Part shown: one piece after another, positions 1 to 6,919 of the stretch
How positions within the stretch are numbered: position 1 is the first letter of the stretch
How the letters are laid out: the number at the start of each line of letters is the position of its first letter
Virus record (IMG/VR): IMGVR_UViG_3300035698_012075
Coordinates: 1 to 20,942 of that record
Direction: 5' to 3' (one strand)
Source: a virus
Length of the DNA: 20,942 bases
Position numbers and translations under genes: made by a program
The notes under the pieces: generated by a model
Told to the model about the DNA's origin: nothing
The model's input: only the letters and a program-made list of their open reading frames with translations
Database searches by the model: none

Positions 1-14
1 GAAAGGAGCCGGCA

Positions 15-221
15 ATGATGAATAGCAAGCAAGCCATTACCGACCTAGCTGTATACTGCAGGCACGCGCCGCCCGTCGCAGTCATGGCCGTCGTTCGAGA
101 CTCGCTATGTGCGCAAAATACGCTGGACGAAGTCGATGACCTTTTGCGTATATACATTGATGCCGTTTTTGAAGTGGCAACAACCGTTGCCGAAGTTGCA
201 ACCGTCGTTGAGAGTAGGTAG
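15..221 (+). CDS. Small hypothetical protein (68 aa)
   Basis: I do not recognise a family. The reason to believe it is a gene is a strong ribosome binding site, AAAGGAG, six bases before two consecutive ATG codons at the very start of the window. Either ATG could be used, the second giving 67 residues. The protein is mildly acidic in its second half, with a likely helix rich in Val, Ala and Glu near the C-terminus, and has no signal peptide, membrane segment or cysteine motif. It lies in the GC-rich left region upstream of the ParB-like gene and probably belongs to an operon entering from outside the window. A reverse-strand ORF overlaps it but lacks any start signal. Confidence 0.55.
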   Translation: MMNSKQAITDLAVYCRHAPPVAVMAVVRDSLCAQNTLDEVDDLLRIYIDAVFEVATTVAEVATVVESR

Positions 222-242
222 ATAGCAAATGCTCGCGCGCGC

Positions 243-287
243 CCGCACCATCCGCACGACCCGCACCATCCGCACCATCCGCACGAC
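243..287. repeat. Five tandem 9-bp units (CCGCACCAT / CCGCACGAC)
   Basis: Five contiguous 9-bp units lie in the gap between the small ORF and the ParB-like gene. The order is CCGCACCAT, CCGCACGAC, CCGCACCAT, CCGCACCAT, CCGCACGAC, followed by a degenerate unit. Alternating GC runs flank the array on both sides. Iteron-like arrays beside partition or replication genes often bind the neighbouring protein, but that role is only an inference here. Confidence 0.7.
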
Positions 288-339
288 CCCCGCACCGCGC
301 GCGCGAACATATGCCATCTATCGACCGCGCCCGCCGCCT

Positions 340-371
340 GTTCACAAATTGTGAACTTTTGCCGATATGAT
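340..371 (+). promoter_or_regulatory. Candidate promoter with 17-bp operator palindrome
   Basis: A perfect inverted repeat GTTCACA-AAT-TGTGAAC spans 340-356. A -10-like TATGAT lies at 366-371 and a -35-like TTCACA at 341-346, inside the palindrome; the 19-bp spacer is long. The arrangement would let a dimeric repressor block transcription of the ParB-like gene that starts at 410. The palindrome is seen directly; the promoter assignment is moderate. Confidence 0.45.
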
Positions 372-409
372 TTGAAAAACAGAATACACACACATTGAGG
401 AAATGAAAA

Positions 410-1675
410 ATGAGCAAGAAAACCAAAGCGGCCGTCGAAGTCGAAGTCGAGCCGACGGCGTCAGTCGAAGTCGAGCCAGTCGAGCCGAAGGCCAAAGAGG
501 CCGAAGAGGCCGAAGTGGCGCCAGTCGAAGTCAAGCCGACGGCGCCTGTCAAAATGACCGCAAAAGACAAGATGTTGGCCGCGGCCGCGCTTGAGCTTGT
601 CGAGGAACACTTCTCTGGCACGGACAGTAGCGGCTACGTTTTCCAGCTAGTGGAAGACTACCCGCTATCGAACTTGCTCGAAGTCGAAAACGTGCGCGAT
701 GCCGACAGACAGGACATCGTTAATCTGGCGGCCGATATTGATGCCGTCGGACAGCGCGAGCATATCAGCGCGAATGTCCTAGACGATGCCCCGAACGTCG
801 CGCGAACGTTACAGGGACATCGGCGCGCCGCCGCCCTGCGCTATTTGAATGCAACGACGGCGCGTGTCAAAGTTTACCACAACTTGACGCCTGCGCAGGA
901 AATGGATCTGAAAATTGATAGCGGTAACACTATCGCGTTGCGCACGCCAACCGAGTTGTATCGCGCAGTCCGCATGTTGCGCGCCGCTGGCATAAGCGCA
1001 GAACCGGCGCTAGTCGCGCGTCTTGGCGGACTCATCGACAGCATCCATCCGAACGCCAAGTTGAGCGCGGAAGTTGCCGAACTTCGCGAAAAAGGCGAGA
1101 ACAAACGCGCAGATGCGCGGTCATTCGTCGGGCGCCGTGGCGTCATACAAAAGTATACTCGACTGATGAGCTTGCCGCCGATAGTGTCGGAAGCGTGGGC
1201 GAACTCGCTCAAACTTGTCCTCGACAAAACGCATGCGTTTGGCGAGTTGCCGGAAGTCAAGACAACCGACCTTGTTGACCTTGCGAAGGCACTTCGCGCG
1301 GATAAAGATGCCGATGCGAAATTGGACAACCCCGCTGGTGTTGACCGCTACAAAGTCGGCGCAAACTACAAGCTGGCTTGGCAAAAGGTCAAGGAAAACA
1401 GTGTCGTTGCCGCGGCGGCCGCGGCCAATGGCGAAAAAGCGGCAAAGGCGATGTCCGCAAAGGCCATGCTCGGCGAATTGAAGTCGGGAACGTATCTATC
1501 TGAAGTCGTTCAACTTACGCTGAAAATGGCCGCCGGCGCAAATATCGACAAAGCGCGTCTTGTTGCGCTCGATGCCGACGCCCGCCTGTTCGCGGATGCC
1601 GTCGAGCTTGCAAAGTCAGAGCGTGTCGCTTTGGCTAGTAAAGTCGAAAAAGCGCGCGCGGATGCCCAGAAATGA
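410..1675 (+). CDS. ParB/Srx-like DNA-binding protein
   Basis: A 421-residue protein with a ParB-type N-terminal nucleotide-binding domain. After an acidic low-complexity leader (about 8-46, repeats of Val-Glu and Pro), residues about 101-160 follow the ParB pattern: DIVNLAADIDAVGQ, then a strand, then QGHRRAAALRYL, where GHRR at 136-139 corresponds to the conserved G-x-RR box. The canonical downstream ENxxR box is not obvious; EMDLKIDSGN occupies its place. No clear helix-turn-helix is visible, and the C-terminal third is helical, Ala/Lys-rich. The start at 410 is preferred over ATG 403 because GAGG at 397-400 is correctly spaced only for 410. Possible roles are partition of an extrachromosomal prophage, transcription control or a phage ParB-like nuclease. 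It is GC-rich, unlike the late genes. The family call is fairly sure, the role is not. Confidence 0.7.
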   Translation: MSKKTKAAVEVEVEPTASVEVEPVEPKAKEAEEAEVAPVEVKPTAPVKMTAKDKMLAAAALELVEEHFSGTDSSGYVFQLVEDYPLSNLLEVENVRDADRQDIVNLAADIDAVGQREHISANVLDDAPNVARTLQGHRRAAALRYLNATTARVKVYHNLTPAQEMDLKIDSGNTIALRTPTELYRAVRMLRAAGISAEPALVARLGGLIDSIHPNAKLSAEVAELREKGENKRADARSFVGRRGVIQKYTRLMSLPPIVSEAWANSLKLVLDKTHAFGELPEVKTTDLVDLAKALRADKDADAKLDNPAGVDRYKVGANYKLAWQKVKENSVVAAAAAANGEKAAKAMSAKAMLGELKSGTYLSEVVQLTLKMAAGANIDKARLVALDADARLFADAVELAKSERVALASKVEKARADAQK

Positions 1676-1703
1676 CATGTCTTTAATCGAGGAGACTTTG
1701 CCG

Positions 1704-1781
1704 ATGGATAATGTCATTCTAGGCGCGTGTTTGTCCGCACTTGGCTACGTTCTAGGGGTCTTAATGCCTATGAAAAAATGA
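1704..1781 (+). CDS. 25-aa hydrophobic peptide
   Basis: A short ORF after the ParB-like gene encodes a peptide with one hydrophobic segment (VILGACLSALGYVLGVLM) between a short acidic start and a Lys-Lys end. That is the pattern of a single-pass membrane micropeptide. GAGGAG at 1689-1694 sits nine bases before ATG 1704, which favours this start; an in-frame ATG at 1677 would give 34 residues. It ends about 20 bases before a strong terminator, so it would be the last gene of the left transcription unit. Its function is unknown; small phage membrane peptides can be holin-like or regulatory, but nothing here decides it. Confidence 0.5.
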   Translation: MDNVILGACLSALGYVLGVLMPMKK

Positions 1782-1799
1782 GCCGCCGCTTTGATGCCT

Positions 1800-1831
1800 A
1801 CCCTGCGCCCTGCGCAGGGTGGGTGTTTTTT
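1800..1831 (+). terminator. Intrinsic terminator of the left transcription unit
   Basis: A perfect 9-bp stem, ACCCTGCGC / GCGCAGGGT, with a three-base loop (CCT) at 1800-1820 is followed by GGGTG and six T residues (1826-1831). It lies 19 bases after the last left-region ORF. It separates the GC-rich left genes from the late operon. Confidence 0.8.
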
Positions 1832-1908
1832 CGCGAAGAAGACGGTAAAGGACTTAAGATTGATTGATGTCCTGGTTACGGTATCTGAACTCAGGAATAT
1901 TTGAAATA

Positions 1909-2017
1909 GGGCAAGAGGCAAGAGGCAAGGGCAAGGGCAAGGGCAAGAGGCAAGAGGCAAGAGGCAAGAGGCAAGAGGCAAGAGGCAAGAGGCAAGAGGC
2001 AAGAGGCAAGAGGCAAG
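1909..2017. repeat. Heptanucleotide minisatellite (AGGCAAG)n
   Basis: The tract reads GGGCAAG, two AGGCAAG, three hexameric GGCAAG (1930-1947), then ten perfect tandem copies of AGGCAAG (1948-2017). ORFs across it on both strands are translations of the repeat and are not believable genes. Similar tandem heptamers are well known as intergenic elements in filamentous cyanobacteria. The hexamer interruption suggests slippage. Confidence 0.9.
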
Positions 2018-2071
2018 ATACAAAGACTACAAGTAGCCAAGAGGCAAGATACAAAGACTACAAGTAGCCAA
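2010..2071. repeat. Perfect 31-bp tandem duplication
   Basis: Bases 2010-2040 and 2041-2071 are identical 31-bp units. Each begins with a heptamer-type GAGGCAAG and ends with ACTACAAGTAGCCAA, and GATACC follows, the start of a decayed third unit. The unit includes a short inverted repeat, CTAC-AA-GTAG. The duplication adjoins the heptamer tract and probably arose from it by slippage or unequal recombination. Confidence 0.9.
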
Positions 2072-2296
2072 GATACCGGGTAGGTAAATATCTGGTATGA
2101 TTCTAAAAATCAAAATTCCAAAAATCAAAATTTCTGATTTCAAAATCTCGACAAAATTCTGAAATGCAAAAATAAATCTATTTTTTAACATTACGGAAAT
2201 AAGTTAGACGATTATAGCTTATTCGGATAGTATAGTATAGAGATCATATTCTGATTTTAAAATCTGTCGTGATTTTGAGATCATGAAAGGAATACA
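2072..2296 (+). promoter_or_regulatory. AT-rich late-operon leader with repeated palindromes
   Basis: This non-coding stretch is very AT-rich and holds three related 12-bp palindromic sites: GATTTCAAAATC (2136-2147), perfect GATTTTAAAATC (2253-2264) and GATTTTGAGATC (2271-2282). The first two sit in a 17-bp direct repeat, TTCTGATTTYAAAATCT (2132-2148 and 2249-2265), 117 bp apart. The third ends just before the ribosome binding site of the first late gene. I infer an operator region for a late promoter. No convincing sigma70 -35/-10 pair was found; TATAGT at 2231-2236 is only a weak -10 candidate. Confidence 0.45.
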
Positions 2297-2836
2297 ATGG
2301 CTGAAGGCATGGAAAGAATAACTGAAGAAGACGACCCAAATCGATGTCAAGCAGTTATCGGTACTCATGGACAATGTTTGAATGTCTCTGTTTCGGGTAC
2401 GAAATACTGTAAGTGTCATGGTGGTACTCATATAGCTAATGACATAACTAAAAAGCAATTACAAAATTATCGTATCGAAAAATATAAAGCTCGACTCGAT
2501 GATTTTTATAATTCCGATGGTATCAAGACTCTACGAGATGAAATCGCCATCTTACGGATGCTTCTTGAAGAGCAAATAAATAGATGTAAGGATTCTACTG
2601 ACCTATTGCTGAAATCACAGACTATTTCTGAACTCGTTGTTAAAATCGAAAAGCTGGTGTCAAGCTGCCATAAGCTAGAAGGTTCAATGGATACCCTCCT
2701 CGATAAACAGACTTTGATACAATTCGCAGTGCAAGTAATAGAAGTCATTGGGGCACATATCCACGATGAAACAATGATTTCTAAAATAGCAGATGGGATT
2801 ATGGAAATCATGGCTCAAGGTAAGGATAGTGAATGA
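2297..2836 (+). CDS. Probable terminase small subunit with N-terminal zinc-knuckle
   Basis: A 179-residue protein immediately upstream of the large terminase, overlapping it by four bases (ATGA), which suggests translational coupling. Residues about 15-47 carry a Cys/His cluster: RCQAVIGTHGQCLN, then YCKCHGGTH. That resembles the C-x-C-x-C-HGG zinc-binding motif seen at the N-terminus of some phage and integrase-related DNA-binding proteins. The rest is predicted helical, with Leu/Ile-rich and charged segments suited to oligomerisation. The role as terminase small subunit, recognising phage DNA and loading the motor, is inferred mainly from position and size; it could instead be another DNA-binding regulator. 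AAAGGA lies a few bases before ATG 2297. It is the first gene of the late operon. Confidence 0.6.
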   Translation: MAEGMERITEEDDPNRCQAVIGTHGQCLNVSVSGTKYCKCHGGTHIANDITKKQLQNYRIEKYKARLDDFYNSDGIKTLRDEIAILRMLLEEQINRCKDSTDLLLKSQTISELVVKIEKLVSSCHKLEGSMDTLLDKQTLIQFAVQVIEVIGAHIHDETMISKIADGIMEIMAQGKDSE

Positions 2837-4476
2837 ACGATAAACTCATAACAGTATTTAGAGAAAGACTTGTCTCTGGACTCCGCAGAAAGTCTATTAC
2901 TACAGCATCCAAGTGGGCAGAAGCCTACCGCGTTATGGGTATGCCACTTCCTGGTCCTTGGGCATTTAAGCGCCATCCTTGGCTTCGAGAAATGCATGAT
3001 TGTGAAGACGACTGGGTAGGGCAAAAAGCGGCTCAGATGGGATTCACTGAGACATGTTTAAATGTAACTTTATTTACTATCGACGTAAAGGCCGAGTCTA
3101 TCCTCTATGTACTACCAGCATCGACACCAGATGCATCAGAATTTTCCGCATCAAGATTCGACCCTGCTCTTGAAATGTCTGACCACTTGAAAAACCTCTT
3201 CTCTAAAGTCAAGAATATTGGTCACAAAAGGGCAGGGTCGGCCAACTTGTACATCAGAGGATCGCGTTCCCGTAGCCAGATGAAATCCGTACCAGTCAGT
3301 AAGATTGTATTCGATGAGCTTGATGAAATGGTGCAAAAAAATGTAACACTAGCTCTTGAACGAACGTCCGGGCAAGTCAGCAGTCAGATAATAAAAATTT
3401 CTACGCCCACGATTGGCAACTTTGGAATATCGAGCGAGTACAATAATTCTACTGCTGAACACTATTTCTTCAGATGCCCAAATTGTGGGCACATGACTGA
3501 ATTAGTTTTTCCAGATTGTCTGGTCATGACCAGTGATGTAATTTCCGATCCTAAGATTTTAGAATCATATATCATATGCAAAGAATGTCTCGGTAAGCTG
3601 CCTCATGAAGATAAAGTTACATTTCTACAAGACGGCGAATGGGTGCCATCATTTGAGAATCGTATGGTCAGAGGCTTTCATGTTAATCAACTCTATTCCA
3701 CAACAGAGGCACCGAGTAAAATTGCCATATCCTACTTGCGAGGACTAACAAACCCAGAGGATGAAACAGAATTCTATAACTCGAAGCTTGGTATCCCACA
3801 TGAAGTCGAAGGCGCACGAATCACAGACGGATTTTTAGATCAATGTGTCGGTGAATATATCTCGGGCCCCAAGAAGCATGGTATAGTAACAATGGGTATT
3901 GATGTTGGAAAATTTCTACATTACGAAATAGCCTCGTGGTCACTTAGTGAATCTGAAAAAAGCAACAGCCTGATAGATGCTGTGCCTCAAGTTATTGCTG
4001 CAGGTAAAGTAGAAAATTTTGAAGACCTAGATGCCATATTGAAAGAGTATAGGGTCTTGTTTGCTGTCATCGATGCAAATCCAGAACGACGTAAAGCTCT
4101 AGAATTTGCACAACGCTTCTATGGGTTAGTTAAGCTTTGCTTTTATGGTATGGGTGTCAGTGGTAAAGAGCTTCATATGCATGCTGAAGAAGATTGTACA
4201 ATAACTGTGGATAGAACATCTTGGATGGATGCAGCACTTAGTAGATTTAAAAATCAACTTATCTCTCTACCAAAGGATATTTCCATTGAATACCGTTCTC
4301 ATTTAAAGATACCAACTCGTACTTACGAGAAAGATAAACGTGGTAATCCTGTAGGTAGATTCCTGACACCAGCAAATGCTGCTGATCACTTTGCTCATGC
4401 TAGAACGTATAGTGAGATAGCTCTTGCTATTGTTGTTTCGCAAGATGTTGCTAAAGATATTAATAATGTATACTAG
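2833..4476 (+). CDS. Terminase large subunit, lambda gpA-like (GpA family)
   Basis: ATP-driven DNA packaging motor and headful or cos nuclease that docks on the portal. The 547-residue length fits the gpA family. The N-terminal ATPase shows PGPWAFKRHPWLREM before a Walker A-like QKAAQMGFTE (64-73) and Walker B with catalytic Glu in IVFDELD (158-164). A zinc-ribbon-like pair CPNC (215-218) and CKEC (249-252) sits between the domains, as in this family. The nuclease half begins with GIDVG (355-359), supplying an acidic metal ligand, continues with VIDANPE (412-418), and has a late DHFAHA (518-523). Its start overlaps the upstream stop, and the portal gene follows after 9 bases. The family call is confident; the cos or pac mechanism cannot be told from sequence. 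Confidence 0.92.
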   Translation: MNDKLITVFRERLVSGLRRKSITTASKWAEAYRVMGMPLPGPWAFKRHPWLREMHDCEDDWVGQKAAQMGFTETCLNVTLFTIDVKAESILYVLPASTPDASEFSASRFDPALEMSDHLKNLFSKVKNIGHKRAGSANLYIRGSRSRSQMKSVPVSKIVFDELDEMVQKNVTLALERTSGQVSSQIIKISTPTIGNFGISSEYNNSTAEHYFFRCPNCGHMTELVFPDCLVMTSDVISDPKILESYIICKECLGKLPHEDKVTFLQDGEWVPSFENRMVRGFHVNQLYSTTEAPSKIAISYLRGLTNPEDETEFYNSKLGIPHEVEGARITDGFLDQCVGEYISGPKKHGIVTMGIDVGKFLHYEIASWSLSESEKSNSLIDAVPQVIAAGKVENFEDLDAILKEYRVLFAVIDANPERRKALEFAQRFYGLVKLCFYGMGVSGKELHMHAEEDCTITVDRTSWMDAALSRFKNQLISLPKDISIEYRSHLKIPTRTYEKDKRGNPVGRFLTPANAADHFAHARTYSEIALAIVVSQDVAKDINNVY

Positions 4477-4485
4477 GAGTTAAAT

Positions 4486-6144
4486 ATGAAACCAAGTCAT
4501 CATCCTGATTATGTTGCTAATATAACTGATTGGGCAAAATATCGGGCGACTTTAGCTAGTGGTAAAGCATTTGTTGATTCATACTTGAAACAGTATTCAA
4601 CTAAAGAGTCAACAGTTGATTATGCTCTACGTAAGGACATATCTTATTGTCCAGCGCATGCTAAATCTGCTCTTCTAGAGGTTAAAGACTCTATTTATCA
4701 GAAAATGGCAGACATCATCCGAAAAACAGGATGCAAAGAGTATAATGCGGCAGTTACTGGTCAAGGCAAAGGTATTGACCTTTGTGGAAATACCATGAAT
4801 AACTTCATTGGGTCCAAGATTCTTGAAGAATTGCTAGCGCTAGGTAAGGTTGGTGTCTTCATAGATCGCCAGAAAATCCAAGACAATGCTACATTAGTAG
4901 AATCAAAGGGTTCCTTGCCCTATCTTTATATGTATCATGCCGAAGAAATTTTGTCTTGGTCATATGATGAAAATGGCCAACTAAAACGTATTCTACTTGA
5001 AGATACTATCCTTATAAATGATGAAGAAACAGGTCTTCCAACTAGTGAGGAAGTCCAATATCGTTTGTTAGTGAAAACAGAAACAGGTATTGATGTTTTA
5101 TTCTATGATGGAGATGGCAAAGAGGTACCAAATAGTAGAATGCTTCTTAAATTGAAACAAATACCATTTGTGATTTTTGAAATCTCAAACTCATTACTAA
5201 CAGACATTGCCGATTATCAGATTGCTCATCTCAATCTTGCTTCATCGGATATGAACTATGCTTTCAGAAGTAATTTCCCGTTTTATACTGAGCAATACTC
5301 AGCTCTAACGGATAATGCTGCTAAGCAAGCTGCTGGTGACGACGATGTTAAAACAAATCTCGAAGTTGGTGTATCTCAAGGTCGTCGCTACCCTAAAGGT
5401 CTAGAGAGACCTGGATTTATTCATCCTTCCGCAGAGCCACTTAGAGCTTCGATGGAGAAACAAGATAATCTTAAGCTAGAGATACGAACCCTGATACATT
5501 TAGCAGTAACTAATGTTACTCCTGGTAGAGCATCTGCGGAGTCAAAAACTGCAGATCAAAGGGGTCTTGAAGCAGGACTAGGTAATATTGGTCTTGAACT
5601 AGAATATGGCGAACGACAAATTGCAATGATATATTGTGATTATCTTGGCGTCAAGTCCGACAATACTGTTATTACGTATCCCCGGCGTTATGACCTTAGG
5701 ACTGATGAAGACTACAGTAATGAGGCCGACCGACTGTCTAATATGATGATTAAGTCACCATCGAAAACTTATCAGAAGGTCATTGCTAAGAAAATCGCTA
5801 GATTAACTGTTGGTAGGGAAATCACTATCGAACAAATGACAAAGATTGAAAAAGAAATCGATGAAGCTGCCACCGTTATTGTCGATCCTGAAATCTTACT
5901 AAAGGATATTGAAGCTAGTTTGGTTTCCGAAGAAACAGCAAGCAAGTTGCGAGGCTATCCAAAGGGTGAAGTCGAGAAAGCTCGTAAAGATCATGCCGAA
6001 AGAGCCGTGCGTGTGGCTGCAGCGCAAAGTAAAGCTGGCATCACTGCTGCAAATCCTGGTGCTCGCGGTACTAAAGACTTGGATCCAACAGGAACCGGAC
6101 CTAAAGACGAAAAGAATTTAGCCGAGTTGGAGAATACTAAATGA
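4486..6144 (+). CDS. Portal protein (DUF4055-like)
   Basis: A 552-residue protein directly after the large terminase, the usual place and size for a phage portal, the dodecameric ring through which DNA enters and to which the tail joins. The N-terminus (HPDYVANITDWAKYRATLASG, about 6-26) resembles the start of DUF4055 portal proteins, where a His-Pro-x-Tyr, a Trp and an Arg/Gly pattern precede a YL motif (here SYLKQYS). The middle alternates strands and long helices. The last about 70 residues are Ala/Lys/Glu-rich, probably disordered. AGGAG lies before ATG. The stop overlaps the next start by ATGA. Portal assignment rests on context plus the weak N-terminal match. Confidence 0.8.
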   Translation: MKPSHHPDYVANITDWAKYRATLASGKAFVDSYLKQYSTKESTVDYALRKDISYCPAHAKSALLEVKDSIYQKMADIIRKTGCKEYNAAVTGQGKGIDLCGNTMNNFIGSKILEELLALGKVGVFIDRQKIQDNATLVESKGSLPYLYMYHAEEILSWSYDENGQLKRILLEDTILINDEETGLPTSEEVQYRLLVKTETGIDVLFYDGDGKEVPNSRMLLKLKQIPFVIFEISNSLLTDIADYQIAHLNLASSDMNYAFRSNFPFYTEQYSALTDNAAKQAAGDDDVKTNLEVGVSQGRRYPKGLERPGFIHPSAEPLRASMEKQDNLKLEIRTLIHLAVTNVTPGRASAESKTADQRGLEAGLGNIGLELEYGERQIAMIYCDYLGVKSDNTVITYPRRYDLRTDEDYSNEADRLSNMMIKSPSKTYQKVIAKKIARLTVGREITIEQMTKIEKEIDEAATVIVDPEILLKDIEASLVSEETASKLRGYPKGEVEKARKDHAERAVRVAAAQSKAGITAANPGARGTKDLDPTGTGPKDEKNLAELENTK

Positions 6145-6452
6145 TTGCTAAAATCGGAGCGTCTTTAATTTGTGTCTCGACTATTTTAATGTGGGCAAGT
6201 CACTTTATGCCATCACATAAGAGGAAAACGATGTGGATAGGTGTTATATTACTAACACTAGTGGGTATTTTAGATTTAATTCTTTTAGCGCAGGGACAAC
6301 AGACTATCACCAGGTATATAAGGTCCATATTAACTGGGTGGGTTGGAATTTGTGCTATGTGCTTTTTAGTATTTCATACTTGGTTGATATTTGGAATTCG
6401 TGGACTCCTACCTGCTCTTAATGCAGTAATATGGGGTCATTTATTTTGGTAA
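6141..6452 (+). CDS. Small multi-pass membrane protein (103 aa)
   Basis: Starts within the portal stop codon (ATGA overlap), so it is likely translated by coupling; no strong ribosome binding site is seen. The protein has about three hydrophobic segments: residues 4-22, about 31-50 (MWIGVILLTLVGILDLILLA) and about 64-100, with basic stretches HKRK and RYIR between them. It matches no family I recognise. A membrane protein between portal and connector is unusual. It could be a superinfection-exclusion or holin-like protein. Retention in a compact late operon supports a real gene. Confidence 0.6.
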   Translation: MIAKIGASLICVSTILMWASHFMPSHKRKTMWIGVILLTLVGILDLILLAQGQQTITRYIRSILTGWVGICAMCFLVFHTWLIFGIRGLLPALNAVIWGHLFW

Positions 6453-6462
6453 GGAGAGTAGT

Positions 6463-6903
6463 GTGAGTTATTGTACTTTAAAAGAAGCTGATGACTATTT
6501 TTATTATAGTGCTTTTTCACAATCTTGGGATGACTCAACAAATCTTGAAAAAAGAAAAGCATTAGAAACATCTACAAGACTTATCGACGCGCTACCTTTG
6601 AATATTCTTACTGAAGCAGACCTTGAAGATGCTGCGTATGCTGAATATATTGCCCAAAAAGAAAATAATTTTGAAATCGCGTGTGCAGAAATTGCACTCG
6701 CAATTGTTGATGGTGTGAACCCTGAAAAAGAGTTCGACATGTTGAACGTGGCGTCTCAGAAATATGCAAATTCTACAGTCTCGTATAATCGAGAAGAATT
6801 TCCTGAGCATATCATTTATCACATACCTTCGTCACTTGCGTGGCAATATTTAAAACCTTATGTATATCAGGCTGGCGATGTAGACTTGTATAGGACGTCC
6901 TAA
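6463..6903 (+). CDS. Head-tail connector / DnaT-like adaptor protein
   Basis: A 146-residue helical protein. Its start (SYCTLKEADDYFYYSAFSQ followed by W, then a helix beginning with KRKALETSTRLIDAL) follows the pattern of the DnaT-like/gp6-like connector family, in which an acidic EADxYF opener is followed by a Trp and an ALxxATRxID helix. Such proteins form a ring under the portal that prolongs the DNA channel. The start codon is GTG at 6463; AAGGAG at 6451-6456 is well placed and overlaps the previous stop. The typical C-terminal Trp/Tyr region (SSLAWQYLKPYVY) is present. Placement after the portal and before the scaffold agrees. Confidence 0.65.
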   Translation: MSYCTLKEADDYFYYSAFSQSWDDSTNLEKRKALETSTRLIDALPLNILTEADLEDAAYAEYIAQKENNFEIACAEIALAIVDGVNPEKEFDMLNVASQKYANSTVSYNREEFPEHIIYHIPSSLAWQYLKPYVYQAGDVDLYRTS

Positions 6904-6919
6904 TTTAAGGAGCATTTGT

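Noticed and set aside
82-621. Reverse-strand ORF of 179 codons over the small ORF and the ParB-like gene start
   Set aside because: It covers GC-rich repeats, has a strongly biased Ala/Ser/Thr and Arg/Gly composition, and lacks a ribosome binding site; both overlapped forward genes have one.
1745-2067. ORFs on both strands through the heptamer tract
   Set aside because: They are translations of the repeat (for example LASCLLP and RQEARGK patterns) with no start signal or non-repeat domain.
1909-2071. CRISPR array
   Set aside because: The units are directly contiguous, with no spacers, and 7 bp or 31 bp copies do not form repeat-spacer alternation.
6504-6822. Reverse-strand ORFs opposite the connector gene
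   Set aside because: They are low-complexity shadows of the forward gene, which has its own GTG start and AAGGAG.
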